Assembly: GCA_029582265.1 (NCBI GenBank)
Contig: CM055822.1
Span: 46,105,916-46,169,915, forward strand
DNA: 64,000 nucleotides
Direction of reading: 5' to 3'
Source: Zoroaster sp. YZ-2022
Taxonomy: Eukaryota > Echinodermata > Asteroidea > Forcipulatida > Zoroasteridae
In this document: piece by piece, positions 51,174 through 63,579 of the stretch
How positions within the stretch are numbered: position 1 is the first letter of the stretch
Layout of the letters: the number at the start of each line of letters is the position of its first letter
The notes under the pieces: generated by a model
Told to the model about the DNA's origin: nothing
What the model saw: only the letters and a program-made list of their open reading frames with translations
Database searches by the model: none
Made by a program: the position numbers and the translations under genes

Positions 51174-51505
51174 TATAGATTTATATAGCGCACGTATCCA
51201 CCAACTAAGTGGCGCTCAAGGCGCATTATATTATTATCCCTGCTCATAAGGCTCATAAATCATTCCTGAAACCATCTCAGCTCCCTGGGGAGTATACAGC
51301 TCAATTGCTGCCATTTCTAGCATAGAGAGCAAACCATCTCTGCCTTCACAGGTACCCATTTAACCCCTGGGTGGAGAGAAGCAATTATGGTTAAGTGTCT
51401 TGCTCAAGGACACAGGTGTCACGGCTGGGGCTCGAACCCACACTCTGCTGCTGGCAACACCAGAACTTGAGTTCAGTGCGCTAGACCGCTCGGCCACGAC
51501 AATCC
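51138..51505 (-). repeat. Leu-type SINE, copy 3 (full length)
   Basis: AAT tail (51138-51172), 3' domain, body, and tRNA-Leu(CAA)-like head at about 51417-51500 with box A tggccgagcggtc and box B ggttcgagccc. The anticodon-arm equivalent reads gaactcaagttc. Confidence 0.92.
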
Positions 51506-51871
51506 ACTTTACGTGCATTATACAACACACGGGACCCACGGCTTTACGTCCCATCCGAAGGGCGAAGCAATTATGGTTAAGTACCTTGCTCAGGATACAA
51601 GTGTCACGACCGGGCTCGAACCCACACCCTGCTGCTGGCAACACCAGAACTTGAGTTCGATGCGCTGAGACCGCTCGGCCACGACAATCCACTTTACGTG
51701 CATTATACAACACACGGGACCTACGGCTTTACGTCCCATCCGAAGGACGAAGCAATTATGGTTAAGTACCTTGCTCAAGGATACAAGTGTCACGACCGGG
51801 GCTCGAACCCACACCCTGCTGCTGGCAACACCAGAACTTGAGTTCGGTGCGCTAGACCGCTCGGCCACGAC
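51506..51871 (-). repeat. two extra tandem SINE heads
   Basis: Heads at 51602-51685 and 51788-51871 follow the head at 51417-51500 with a spacing of 185-186 bp. Each is preceded by the same 100-bp linker (tccactttacgtgcattata, cggctttacgtcccatccga). The result is a small tandem array of tRNA-Leu-like promoters without separate tails. Confidence 0.88.
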
Positions 51872-52822
51872 ACTCCAATCAGAAGCAATCAGAAGTACGT
51901 GCGAAAGCCTAGGTTTTTATGAATGAACCACTCTCGTCCCGCCCAGCCTTTCGCGAAGTGTTCCGAGATCGGGCGCATTCAGCCCATAAAATTTGCCGCG
52001 CTCTGCTGAGGGCATCCACTTCGGAGCTGTCTCCGCGCCTAAGTACATTGTACATTGCGATTGACATGAAAACGGATTTCCCTATTGAGTCAAAGGGCTC
52101 CTTTACATACCCATGCTTGCTCGATCTCCATAGCTACTCTACAACCGGAGTTACGAAGAGATAAAAAATTAAACACCGTTTTTCGAGGTGAAATCTTCAA
52201 GTTGAAAGGTAAGAGCGGTATCTGAATGAATTTTACACCTCTTTTCTATCATATGTGAAAGTTTTGAGCCGTAATTGTGTTTAGTTTTGAGCGGAGAGTG
52301 TATTTTTTACACCCTTTCAAAAGCTCTTATGAGGGAAATGAGCACGAACGCTGTGCGTGTGTATCACGGTGTGTGTAGGCTGATTCAACGGTTTTGGTGT
52401 CATTAGGGATGTACACAGTGTATGGACAGTCGGGCCTCATCGAATGCTGTATACTTGATTAAATAAAACAGGATTCCTCAAAAACTACTCGTCTGATTTT
52501 CTTGATTTAAAAACCATTGTATTTCTTTCATCAAGACCTTTAATTTGACATAAATATTGAGCATATTGGTTTAGGAATAATTTTTAACCTGAAAACCCTA
52601 CTAATACTAGTTATAGTAGTAGTACTATGGTTGTATTCTACATTATTTCTGTACTAGTATAAGTATAATATTATTGTTGTAGAATTCAAATTTATTCCCC
52701 GAGTACTGTCTGTGAACAATACTACTGACAATATACACTCTGTGTATTGACTAAATTATAAAGAATACACGTGAACATTCAACTGTAATACAAATCATCC
52801 ACACAATACCATACACAGCCAG

Positions 52823-53256
52823 GGGTAGAATGTCGTATCTGACCGCCACTTTTTCTCATTCAATATAACCAATAAAGTAATCTTACCTACCTAGTAAGGT
52901 GGAGAACATTATGGATGATGATGGACATATACTTCAAATTATTCCAGGATATTTATTTCATGAAAAATCTGGCATTTTTGGTATACGATGACTTCCTCAG
53001 TCATGTCACTCTGATCTTGTAAACTCCACAATTAGTGACCAACACAGTCATTGTACATGCGCAGTGGCAACTATAATAGGATCCTTCTATTTTCTGATAG
53101 AGAAGGATTTTTTTAGAAGGGAAATAAAGTCCGAAAACCATCATAAAAGTGGATTTTAAAGATAGTTTTCGCTAGAATCATTTTTTACTGGTTAGTGGTT
53201 GCAAAAAAATTCCCCCAAAACCCTTAAATAGTGGCGGTCAGATACGACATTCTTTC
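52823..53256. mobile_element. TIR element with 9-bp direct repeats, next to exon E1
   Basis: This 434-bp element has inverted termini containing AGAATGTCGTATCTGACCGC and is flanked by CACAGCCAG (52814-52822 and 53257-53265). The 9-bp duplication fits Merlin or MULE-type transposition better than hAT. It ends 115 bp downstream (minus strand) of the E1 donor. Confidence 0.85.
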
Positions 53257-53371
53257 CACAGCCAGATTATATCTTTGAATGATACATCTATGATCTATAA
53301 TATACGTAAATCATTGTTATAGGATTCTTCTCAACAATTAACTGTACGGTGACAGCAGTAATTATACTTAC

Positions 53372-53492
53372 GTTTAACTGCTCTAGGTTTGGCCTGCTTT
53401 CGCCGTGAAATCCCGCCGCCCTGCTCCAACTGTTCACTAACACGCCTCGAATCTCGCATTTTGTTCTTCTTGATACCTCCGTCTCCAACTGC
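53372..53492 (-). CDS. ZNF423/521: zinc-finger gene exon E1 with NuRD-recruitment motif; probable start at 53459
   Basis: The acceptor-like tract (ttttttttttatcacag) ends at 53493 and the donor (aaac|gtaagt) is at 53371. The 121-nt exon contains ATG at 53459-53457, with A at -3, giving MRDSRRVSEQLEQGGGISRR followed by KQAKPRAVK. The SRRKQAKPR motif is the N-terminal NuRD/RBBP4-binding signature shared by ZNF423/521, SALL and FOG proteins, where it usually sits right at the N-terminus. Here 17 residues precede it, so the true start might differ, or an upstream coding exon might exist (the frame stays open to the acceptor). The last base plus the first two of E2 make an Arg codon in frame. Confidence 0.82.
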
Positions 53493-53611
53493 CTGTGATA
53501 AAAAAAAACACAATCACATCGTCCACCCTCTCATCAATGTCCTCAGTCAAACAGCACGTTTCAAATATCAGTTTACTGCGACGGGTTGAAACGAACCAGC
53601 CTTGCCCTTAC

Positions 53612-53800
53612 ACAGTGTCCCTCGGGCGAACCAGTGCTTGTGTGTGACAGCGGTGGAAGCGACGTGTAAGACCCCGTACAGCCACCCGCGGCGCACGGTC
53701 GCTCTTGTTCTGAAGTGTCCTTAATACGAAGTCTTGCAACAGTATTTCCTTGACGACTTTCTTCTGATTGTAAACAGCCACCCTTCGTCACTGACTGCAG
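53612..53800 (-). promoter_or_regulatory. possible 5' non-coding exon and promoter-proximal region
   Basis: This is G+C-richer than its surroundings, with several CpGs. On the minus strand it ends at a possible donor (ctgt|gtaagg, 53611 downward) in phase with E1. No ATG lies in that frame after the last upstream stop, so if it is an exon it is most likely untranslated. The intron to E1 would be only 119 bp. No TATA or initiator is asserted. Confidence 0.35.
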
Positions 53801-54172
53801 GGACAGCTAATGTTAATGAACGAGTCTTATGTGCTTAAGGAGATACTATTAAACAGTTTTACGATAAAAACAAAACGATGTACAAAGACACTTCTGACGG
53901 CCTGCGCTTCCTTATTTATGTGAAGACGATACGAAAACAACAATCATGCACACATGTAGAGTCTTCATGCACACAAGGCACACAGCGGTCGAGTTTAGAT
54001 TTGTTTAAGTCGCTTTAGAGACCTTGGTTTAGAACGAGAAGAGTCTACTATACTGAATAAATATTTGGTGCTTTTTTTTGTGTACTTATTTCTCTACATC
54101 TCTAATCTTGTAGCGTAAATTTGTTAATTCGTTAGTTTCAATATAATATCAGGATTACAGCATACTCAGGCT
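53801..54172. other. upstream intergenic DNA, no feature seen
   Basis: No repeat family or coding signal recognised. Confidence 0.5.
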
Positions 54173-54218
54173 CCTGGAGACGACATAAACTAGTAAATGT
54201 TACTAGTCAAAACGTCGG
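54173..54218 (+). ncRNA. degenerate Penelope-type hammerhead ribozyme motif
   Basis: cctggagacgacataa is followed by an 8-bp palindromic stem (ACTAGTAA-atg-TTACTAGT) and caaaacgtcgg. Penelope-like retroelements carry hammerhead motifs with CTGATGA, stem II and CGAAACGTC in this order. Two core positions differ here, so it is probably a dead remnant. Confidence 0.5.
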
Positions 54219-55594
54219 TTCTTCCTAATTGTTTGGCAAAACCTTGCAACTTGTATTCAATTCATTCACATTATTTGTCAAACCAGGCATATCGTGGCAT
54301 ACTATTGTCAAAATTTAAGTTTCAAAAATCCTCATTGTTCTCAATTAAATTAAGAGAAACATGTATTTAAGTTGAATGTTTAGTAAATTAACATATTAGT
54401 TTTGTTCGTATTATACAATTATGGGAGCATCTTTGCTCTGGTCATGATCCTCCTTGCAATTTAATGCATAAACGACTTTGACAAATTTAATGTCTCCCCT
54501 GCTGGACACTTGTGAATGTACCCTACCCCAATCACCTAACGTTACAAGTGAAGTCTTAGGACGTTTGATTGGGTACCCGTCCATGACGCTTCTCGCTTGG
54601 ACGCCGATAGAGGGGGCTCTGCTACAACGGCCCTCGCCCACTGATCTCTATTTATACTGTCAGTATAATAATAATCGTAATCAGAGCTCTGGCCAAGCCA
54701 CTCAGCAGGTACAACAGTTTCAAATAAACTGCCTTTCTTCTTTTCAAACGAGACGTTCAACGAAACATTATTTTCTTAAATTGATATGATCGTTGTCTTC
54801 CATGGTCACATGGCTTATTTTTGTTTTATTTATTTTATTTTATAATTTCTTTTTGTGTGTCCAACTTTTCGCCATCGTTTATTTTCTTAAATTTATACAC
54901 AAATGGGGTGGGGGTTCGGAATTTGTTTGGTGATCTCAATCTAAATATATTTTGCATTTTCAAAAGTAATTTTCGCTGTCCCTCCCTTAATAAATTTATG
55001 GCTTACGCGTTTGGAAAGTCATCACATCTGAGCCTATTGTGCACAAAACTAAATTGCCATTCCATGTGTGGATATACTGACTGTTGTTTCGCTCAGTATG
55101 TTTTGTAGACATATATTTACGTACGAGAAGGGTCTTCAAAAGTTAGTTTTGAACCATTTTTTAAAATGGGAACAAATAGCTAGACGAACTCTAAATTTCC
55201 GTGACATTTTGTTTAAATGGACATTTAAACAAGATTTAATAGGTAGGGATGTAACGATATCACTTTTTCACAGTGTCAGTAATGCTGCGAATTACCCAAT
55301 GTTGTGCAGAGACTTAGACACAATAATAACAGCACATATACACAGTTCCATGTTGTTATTTTATTCCCCTTCCCTTGAAAAAAGGCTATGGCCTGCTATA
55401 AATTAGGCTTTGAAGAATTTATAATCATGAAAAAAATGTTTGTCCAGATTTTTGTTCTCTCAAGTAACTTTTTTAATGTGTTATGTTGGTGTGTTTTATG
55501 TTCAAGAATCTAATCTAAATTTCGACAGAAGTTCAAATCATGTATACAATGTTGAGTCAAAAATTCTAACAGAATTTCACCAATAATATCCACA
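54219..55594. other. intergenic DNA, possibly retroelement-derived
   Basis: Frames of about 75-112 codons occur on both strands (54411-54641, 55068-55406) without a domain I can name. With the neighbouring ribozyme-like motif this may be decayed Penelope-like material, but that is a guess. Confidence 0.35.
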
Positions 55595-55602
55595 ATACTG
55601 AC

Positions 55603-57332
55603 TAGGCCTGGGCGAATAGTAAAAATTTACTATTCGATTAATCGCGCGCAACTTTTCGCGAATAATCGACTATTCGCGAATAGTTGGCCATTTTTTCCCG
55701 CGGTTTATAAAAGTACTAAAACATTAAAAACAATTGCTTTGACAGTAATTTCTGGCCTATTTGTAACATTCAGACAATAAACAAACACATACATTAAGCT
55801 CTTTCATGCTTGTTATTGTTTTTTCTTTATTTCTTGCAAAATTGTACTCGAAATAATACATTTTCGTAAGTGAAAATCCAATCGCCGTCGAGTTATATCA
55901 GCGTGGGAAACTTCCAGCACAAATTAGCATTAACAGTGCACATTGAGCACATGCCAAGTCATGCGCAGTTACGTTCATCCCATGTCAACAGAGGGAAGTC
56001 CACCTAAACCCCATCAAATGAACGCATTGAATAGATCTTGTTTATATTTAAGTCGCCGTTAACAAATACCAATAAGTTGACGGTCACCCCTGTTATTTCA
56101 AATCGATTAGCCTAGTCCTATACACAAAATAACTAACCATGCAAGCAGTACGTGTTTATGCTCATGCATGGGCCACTTTTTAGACGTGTTCGTTGTTTAC
56201 GTCCAAAGCTAGCTTCCGCAGTGTGCCCCGCACTATGCTTAAAAACCTTTGGTTCAGGCACGCACGTGGTGAGTGTACCCTGAACTGATTTTGTACGACG
56301 GCCTATGCGTTTTGTGATTGACTTGTGCTCACCGCAAATTACGTTATCATTATTGGACAAACTTTTCTTGGGAACCAAATGGGGCGTGGCAAACAATTAC
56401 GCCATGCAATAAGTGGATCGGTGGGATTTATCATTACTCATCAGTAGACCTACGTTACCTGCAAGTGCAAAGGCAATTACACCAGCAATGCGAAAGACAG
56501 TGACCAAAGACCATGCTTTTCGTAGTTAATATTTATGAAAATAAATTGACATTTTCAAACAAATCGATGTGTAATAAATAAACAACATGAAACATTAATC
56601 GCAGTTGTTTAATAATTAATTCATCATCTCCAGCTTTTCTTCAAAAACAAAAACGTTACATGATTTTGTAGTGTTCAAATTTAATTAGTAATTACCTTCA
56701 GTTTATGCTACTTTAAAATTTATGCTACTTTTAAGTTTATGCTACTTTTACAGTCGATGCAGTCACAGCCATCCAGGCTGCCCTGTCGACTCCCTCACCT
56801 CCATGCTCAAAGGCACTACTCGTGACTCGTGAGTACTATTCGCGAATACTACAATGCGTACAACTACCAGCAGTGCCTGGACAGAACAGTACAATTGGCA
56901 GCATTGCTCGCGAATAGTATTCGCGAATAGTTCACGAACAGTTCACGACCGCAATTTTTATGTTGCGTAAAGGCAATGCATTATTGCAGGTAATAGTCGC
57001 TGCAGTCACAGCCAGCCAGCCAGCCTGACTTGTCGGCTTCCTCAAAGGCATTACTAGTTACAAACACTACAATGCTTACTCCCATGACTAGACAAAACTG
57101 TAATTGCCAGCTTAATAGGATTACTCACAAATAGTGGTTGCGAATAGTTAGCAAACACTTCACGACCACAAGTTATGGATGGTTTGGAAGGCAATTGGTC
57201 ATTATTCGCGAATAGTTGCCAGGTATTCGTGCCTGCGCGATTAATCGAATAATTCAAATACCGCGAATACGAGTACGATTAGCAACAACTATTCGCGAAT
57301 ATTCGAATAATCGAATTATTCGCACAGGCCTA
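55603..57332. mobile_element. 1.73-kb hAT-type non-autonomous element
   Basis: Inverted termini TAGGCCTGKGCGAATA are flanked by an exact 8-bp target duplication ATACTGAC (55595-55602 and 57333-57340). Both subterminal regions hold many copies of TTCGCGAATAG-like palindromes (for example 55665-55685, 56842, 56915-56935, 57203, 57288). About 1 kb of interior shows no transposase. A tandem ttatgctacttt repeat is at 56706-56752. Confidence 0.93.
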
Positions 57333-57340
57333 ATACTGAC

Positions 57341-58775
57341 TATTATGCACACCAAACCTGGTCTTACTTTATAAAAGAAATCCTTACTTTATGATTAGCC
57401 CAGCACCGAAGTCACTGAAATTTTTCCACGACGAAATGCCAACAGCCACGACGAAACCCATAAAACCTGTCATCCTTCACGACTCCCCAAATTTCCTGTA
57501 TTTATTTCATCAATAATAGTATAGCGCCGTCAACAGAGAGCGCAATAGTAATATTTGTTGAAATAAATTACGGGGAATACAGAGAGTCGTTCTGATCTGA
57601 CTAACGCTGATGTGCCACACGCAAAACAGATTTTATCGTCGGCATTTTTTAAAGACGGCGTTTGTGCATTTTTGTCAGGGAAAACTTCAAAGACTTTTGT
57701 GGGCTAAATATGTCAGGTATGAAGTGCTAATATATTTAAACAAATTTTGGTTTGGATAAAATTCAGTTTCCCTCTAAAGTGTCGGCACTTCAGACAAAAT
57801 TAGTTCTTCATTAATAAGCCCCTCCCCTGGCTGGTCAAAAGCTATTCGACAAAAATGACCAGTTCATCACACTTTTATTTGTCACTATCATATTTTAAGA
57901 CCGAATGTTTCTCACACCCAGTAGCCTACTGATTGGTGTGCATTTAAAAAAAATTTTTTTTATTATTTTGTTATTTAGATTATTCTGCAGACAATTAAAC
58001 AAAGATATAAAATTCATCGATAATTTAAAAATTCATAAAAAATATAACACCTCAATTTACAAAAATGTATACATCAAAATAGCCTTTAAACTTAATTAAA
58101 AAAAAAAAAAAATACAAGCAAAAACTACAAAGAGAAAAAAAGAAACTGATAAACGACCAACCAAAGAGAAACAAGCATGGTTGGGTGCTAAAACGAAGCC
58201 GGTTATAATTATTCACAAAAGTATTATATGCAAAAAATTTCAAGTTCTTGTTTATAAAAACAAAACCATTTCATTATAGATCGAACGAATGGATGTAAAA
58301 CCACTGGTGGGTCCAGGCTAGGGGGAGGGGGTGGGGGTGGGGGCAAAGGACGGCATCTGCTCCTCTTTTTATAACCGTGCAGGTAAATTTACATACGTTT
58401 TTGGTGTCCTCTTTTTTGGCAGTGCACCACCATTTTTGCTGTGCGCCTTCCCTTTTTCGAGAGCCTGGATACGCCCCTGTGTAACATCAATAATTTTGAT
58501 ATACAGTGTGTCTAAAAAAAATGCAAACAAAATTTAACGGAATGCCAGACGTAGAATGAGTAACCAACATAGATAATATAGGTATGGTTTGAAAGATACA
58601 CCTTTCCACTTTAATTAAATGAGACATCAAACGTCCAAATCTGATAATTTTTGACAGAGTTATGAGTACTTTTCCAAGAGAGGTCAAATTGACGATGGGA
58701 CCAAGTTTTTAAATGCAGTGATAATCGATTTTGTTTAGATGTTCAAGTGTTGCAATGTGGATGAACTGTTGATGA
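57341..58775. other. intergenic DNA, no gene seen
   Basis: AT-rich, with poly-A near 58098-58111 and a G-rich run near 58322-58343. A sequence starting tacagtgtgtctaaaaaaaa at about 58502 could be one terminus of the transposon behind the pseudogene at 58776, but no matching end was found on the far side. Confidence 0.5.
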
Positions 58776-59875
58776 TTACATCCCTTCCCCCTCAACATGC
58801 CCTCCCTCTCGCTCGATACACAGGCGACATCGTCTCTCCATGTCTCCCATCGCTCTCCTAACAACATCTGGAGTCTGCCGCAGGACGTCAACCTCAGCTG
58901 TTATTCTGTCACGAAGAGTCTGCAGGTCCGGAGGGGGAGTCGTGTACACCTTGGATTTCAAGTATCCCCAGAGGTAGAAATCACACGGGGTGAGGTCTGG
59001 AGATCTCGGTGGCCATTCATGCACATGATTCAACGCTATGACACGGTCTCCGAACGCTTCATGAAGGCGGTCTCTGACAGCCAGTAGACGATGAGCCGGA
59101 GCGCCGTCTTGAGCCCACCACAGGCGCCTAAACACACCTCGCTCCTGAACCTCGAAATGTTCCTCAAGGATGGGGATGACATCATCATTCAACATCTCAA
59201 AGTAACGCCGGCCGTTGAGGTTGCCCTGAAAAAACACCGGTCCGACGATAAGGCCACTGCCGCAGAGGCCAACCCAGACACTCACTTTCTCACATTGGAA
59301 GTTGTGCTCGTAATTGAAGGGAGGTGGATGTTGTTTGGGGGCGTACTCTCGAACATTGCGTGAGTTGACTTTTCCGTCGAGAGAAAATCCAGCTTCATCG
59401 CCAATGACGAGATGATGGACAAATCGCACATCTGCCTGCAGCTGGTCGACGACCCACTGACAAAAATTCAACCGTCTTGGCAAATCCAGCGGTAGCAGCC
59501 GATGTCGCACGCGCATTTGGTAGGGGTGCATGCCCAGGTCCAGCCGAGTGATGCAATTGAACGTGGCATGTGGTAGGCCCAGTCCATTCCGTCTCGCACT
59601 GACATGCGGGTTGGCATCCAGCTGCGCCTCCACCAATTCGATGTTTTCCGCCGACCTCCCAGTCCGATGTCGCCCGGAACGCCCTCGATTGAGATTGAGG
59701 CTGGTACCCTCCCTCCGGTACTTTCGCAGGTTCCTCCAGATAGTGCTGGCTGCAGGTGGATCTCAATCTGGGAATCGCTGCATAAATGCATCGATAACAC
59801 CATTTACTCTTCCAGTACGGATGTACTCCGTGACACAAAAACTCTCTGCTCGTGAGTTAGCTGAACACCAACCAT
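58776..59875 (-). pseudogene. broken DD41D-type Tc1/mariner (IS630) transposase
   Basis: The longest intact part (58776-59636, 286 codons) carries the catalytic core. The first Asp is in GDEAGFSLDG, the second in WAQDGAPAH and the third in SPDLTPCDFYLWG. There are 41 residues between the second and third, which is the DD41D spacing. Upstream coding sequence continues to an ATG at 59875 with a DUF4817-like helix-turn-helix region (..STIWRNLRKYRREG..). It is broken by an in-frame TGA at 59765-59763 and by a frameshift between that stop and the ATG. The ORF is otherwise long and well kept, so inactivation looks fairly recent. Matching terminal inverted repeats were not found. Confidence 0.85.
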
Positions 59876-60115
59876 GATCAATGTTTGACGAAAAATGAAT
59901 TGACAGTACACAGTTGCACAAGTTAATTAAGCACATTACATAATACTAAAAAAAAACTGTTTAGCAAGTAAACACTTTTCTTGGTATCAGTTTGTAAACA
60001 TGTTTACTAGTAGTCTTGTGCAAGACCGTTATTATGCGGATCCTGGTTACACGATCCCGCGCCAGTCCTAAATCACCCACCGTAGCTGGCGCTATACAAT
60101 TTTTTACGATCAAGG
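59876..60115. other. short intergenic spacer
   Basis: AT-rich and G+C-mixed DNA between the transposase pseudogene and the duplicated block. Nothing recognised. Confidence 0.5.
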
Positions 60116-60780
60116 CCACTAATTAGGCAGGCGAAAACAAACAAAGATGATCTGTAAACAATGTACACAACCTATGTGCATAGTTCCTTGCTTTGAGAAA
60201 TACCACACCACTTGATTGTAAATCTGTACTATTTGCCTCAAACCCCCCCTCCCCCAATTCAATGTTGGGAAAGGTCGGACACGCCGCAGATTACAGTCCA
60301 AACCAACATTGAATTGGGGGGGGGGGAGGGGGGTGTTAGCATGGATTGTGATGTATGTACACTGAATACAAGCAAATGGTTCATTTCCAAGAAGAAAACC
60401 AAAAAAATCCCAAAAAATCTCATCCAAGTTATTGTTTTTCACACGGAAAAGAAATCTGATACATGTACTGTATTTGCATGTATTTATTACAAATTCTCTA
60501 AAATATCACCTCTTTGTATTACTTTTCTTCATTGTAAATATTGATCTAATTATTTCATTGTTTTGCTGTTACACTTACAAAATATTTTCCTCCATTTGTA
60601 TACTCATTTTTACCATCAGTTTACATACAAATATATCTGAGCCATTTTGGTATGTACAGTACACATGTAAAAAAAAAAAAAAGTGTCTATCACTGCAGAG
60701 TGAGGGCGCACTTCAATGAAATTGTGAAAACCCACTGGTACTGAAGTGACATTGGGCTCCTAATTGCTGTGGTAAAGAAG
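60116..60780. repeat. duplicated block A, first copy
   Basis: About 665 bp nearly identical to 62095-62763 in direct orientation. Includes a strong hairpin: CCCCCCTCCCCCAATTCAAT at 60245 and its complement near 60310-60337. Frames in the block recur in both copies because of the duplication, and no domain is recognised. Confidence 0.93.
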
Positions 60781-61868
60781 GGATCTCATCTCACCCACGA
60801 TAACAGACCATACACATACTTACAACAAATTTGGGGCTACCAAAATATAATTGTATATTAAATGTATTCATGTTTTATTCTTGCTGGTTTACGGTCACCC
60901 ACGCCCGGATTCACCGCTTCAATTATTTACTGTTAAACATGTTTATGGCCTTCATAATGATTAAATTAAATTAAATTCGCGTTATAACTTACATAACGTC
61001 TTAAGTAGTAACAATCTGCGTAACGTGATGATACACACTTAAATATTCACACTTACTTCCGATTGGATTGAAAACGTATTCCCTACAAACCGTCATAATA
61101 ATAAATTATAACCCTTTATTTTAGCTAGCATTTCTCTCTCGCTATGAAAATCAACATTTATTAATTAATAATAATTGTCTTGAAACAATCATGAATGGCA
61201 TCATTTTATTTTCTGACCTTGAGACAGGCGAAAAACAGAGATCAAAACCTGGGATTGATTTGGGTTCAGGAAAAAGATACTCTGAAAATTCCTATCTGAC
61301 CCCCGAAGGCGATCGAGCACTTCAAACGGCGAGCAAGCTCCCAGGTCAAATAATAAATGTTCCAAAAGAAATACATACCATGCTTACAATGCTTACAAGG
61401 CTTACAATTGAAATATATACATGAAAAACATTAAGGTTGGGATCCAACGGTATGAATGTTTATCTGGAAACACATTGAAAAAATGAACTGTGCAGCGTGG
61501 TGACCGCGAGTGACTACCACACCTTAAAACACATTCCTCAACACCTTCCGTGCATCACTGCACACCAATCCCTGCTTTGCATATGACATGCGCCATTTCA
61601 AATGGCCCAATGCGATCTCACACTTAAGATGAGATAATAATTCTCTTTTCTACTAGTGCCAAAGAGAATTTATCATACCCTGTTACCATGGACGGATCAT
61701 CATGAGCACAGGCCCTGGGCACAAATTCACCACGGGCCCATACACGCGCATAATACTACTAGTACTATGCTTTTTTTTTTTTTTTTGAAAACCAAGGGCC
61801 CCTATTGGCTCCTGGGCCCGGGGCACGTGCCCAGTTTGCCCGTGCGGTAATCCGTGCATGCCTGTTAC
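60781..61868. other. segment present only in the first duplicate
   Basis: About 1.09 kb separates block A from block B here and is absent from the second duplicate. It holds a small inverted repeat around 61686-61860 (ccatggacggat and atccgtgcatg) with poly-T at 61770-61786. No coding signal. Confidence 0.65.
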
Positions 61869-61993
61869 ATAAGTGGCTGGTAATGAAAGGGTTAAGGAAG
61901 TTTAGCAAGACACTGAACGAAAAAAACCGCCAAGAATTAGGACCGTAAATTAAAAACTCAAATTAATAAAATGCTAGCCCAATGTTTCAATCC
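61869..61993. repeat. duplicated block B, first copy
   Basis: ttacataagtggctggtaat to about tgtttcaatcc. The second copy is at 62769-62893, where it directly follows block A. Confidence 0.92.
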
Positions 61994-62094
61994 AGTTGAG
62001 ATACCATATTCCTATCGAGTTGACAGGGCAACAGCACTATCCTGGCAAAAACTCCAATGGAAAGAAACGCGACTGCATTGTTTGCAGTAACCGC

Positions 62095-62893
62095 AAATTA
62101 GGCAGGCGAAAACAAACCGTCAAAGATGATATGTAAACAATGTACACAACCTATGTGCATAACTCCTTGCTTTGAGAAATACCACACCACTTGATTGTAA
62201 ATCTGTACTATTTGCCTCAAATCCCCCCTCCCCCAATTCAATGTTGGGAAAGGTCGGACACGCCGCAGATTACAGTCCAAACCAACATTGAATTGGGGGG
62301 GGGGGGAGGGGGGTGTTAGCATGGATTGTAATGTATGTACACTGAATACAAGCAAATGGTTCATTTCCAAGAAGAAAACCAAAAAATCCCCCAAAATCTC
62401 ATCCAAGTTATTGTTTTTCACATGGAAAAGAAATCTGATACATATACTGTATTTGCATGTATTTATTACAAATTCTCTAAAATATCACCTCTTTGTATTA
62501 CTTTTCTTCATTGTAAATATTGATCTAATTATTTCATTGTTTTGCTGTTACACTTACAAAATATTTTCCTCCATTTGTATACTCATTTTTACCATCAGTT
62601 TACATACAAATATATCTGAGCCATTTGGTATGTACAGTACACATGTAAAAAAGAAGAAGTGTCTATCACTGCAGAGTGAGGGCGCACTTCAATGAAATTG
62701 TGAAAAACCCACTGGTGCTGAAGTGACATTTGGCTCCTAATTACTGTGGTAAAGAAGGGTACTTTCTTACATAAGTGGCTGGTAATGAAAGGGTTAAGGA
62801 AGTTTAGCAAGACACTGAACGAAAAACCGCCAAGGATTAGGACCGTAAATTAAAAACTCAAATTAATAAAATGCTAGCCCTATGTTTCAATCC
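62095..62893. repeat. duplicated blocks A and B, second copy
   Basis: Block A (62095-62763) and block B (62769-62893) are almost contiguous. The hairpin is at 62224-62318. High identity to 60116-60780 and 61869-61993 suggests a recent duplication. Confidence 0.93.
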
Positions 62894-63579
62894 TGAGCTT
62901 GCACGTGACCACACAATTTATTGTTTATAACGGGTTGAGGGCGCGGGCAGCAGTGGCGTATTAAAAGGAGAAGGGGGCGGGAGAGACCTCCCCCACTTGT
63001 GTCTGTCGGTAAATAATATCTGTCGGTAAATTCACAGATTTTGTTGGTATTTCTGAACTGAGTTTTGTGTCGGTAAATTTACAAACAAGGTGTCCCCCAC
63101 TCTAAAGATCCTGGCTACGTCACTGGTGGGTAGTCTTCCGATTAGCCAGCGTGGCTGTCAATCAAAATCAAGCGCTTTTGAAGCGGCTTTTATATACAGT
63201 TTCCGACATCCGAATTTAATAATTTAAGGGGTTTTTTTCCGTTCAACAACAATATTACCTTTCAAAATTCGTTCGCTTGATAAATTCTATTTTGTGGGTC
63301 TTCTTAGCCAATATATACAATAAGGCCTATATACCTTTAAGAAGTCACTAAGCAGAAAATATCTAAACTTGCAAATTGTAACTTAACAATGAACAATATT
63401 ATGTTTACAAAGGTCCCCTTAGCGCTAGCCAAAACATATATTACAATAGCATGGCATTACAATATGTTGCAGGTAAACAATAGTCTATTATATTTCGGTT
63501 ACATTTCTAAAGTCTTTGATGACTATTTAGTATTTACTGGGGAAATTGTTACAGAGGGCGTCCATTTGAAATTGTACAC
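62894..63579. other. intergenic DNA, no gene seen
   Basis: Contains repeated tgtcggtaaat motifs (62999-63080), some resembling text near 58380. No coding signal. Confidence 0.5.

Larger units (their letters stand above)
50957..52600. mobile_element. 1.64-kb TAGGGTTTTCAG element hosting SINEs
   Basis: Inverted termini TAGGGTTTTCAG and complement are flanked by the 7-bp direct repeat CTAATAC (50950-50956 and 52601-52607). Subterminal cacacgcacagcgc and gctgtgcgtgtg also face each other. Inside is a Leu-type SINE plus two extra SINE heads (51138-51880). No transposase. hAT-like by termini, with a target duplication one base short of the usual 8. Confidence 0.75.
22217..53371 (-). other. 31-kb first intron of the zinc-finger gene
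   Basis: The intron runs from the E1 donor (gtaagt, 53371 downward) to the E2 acceptor (22217). It is mostly repeats, listed individually, plus a few low-repeat blocks. Further phase 1-1 exons could hide here, but I found none with good splice sites and family similarity. Confidence 0.7.
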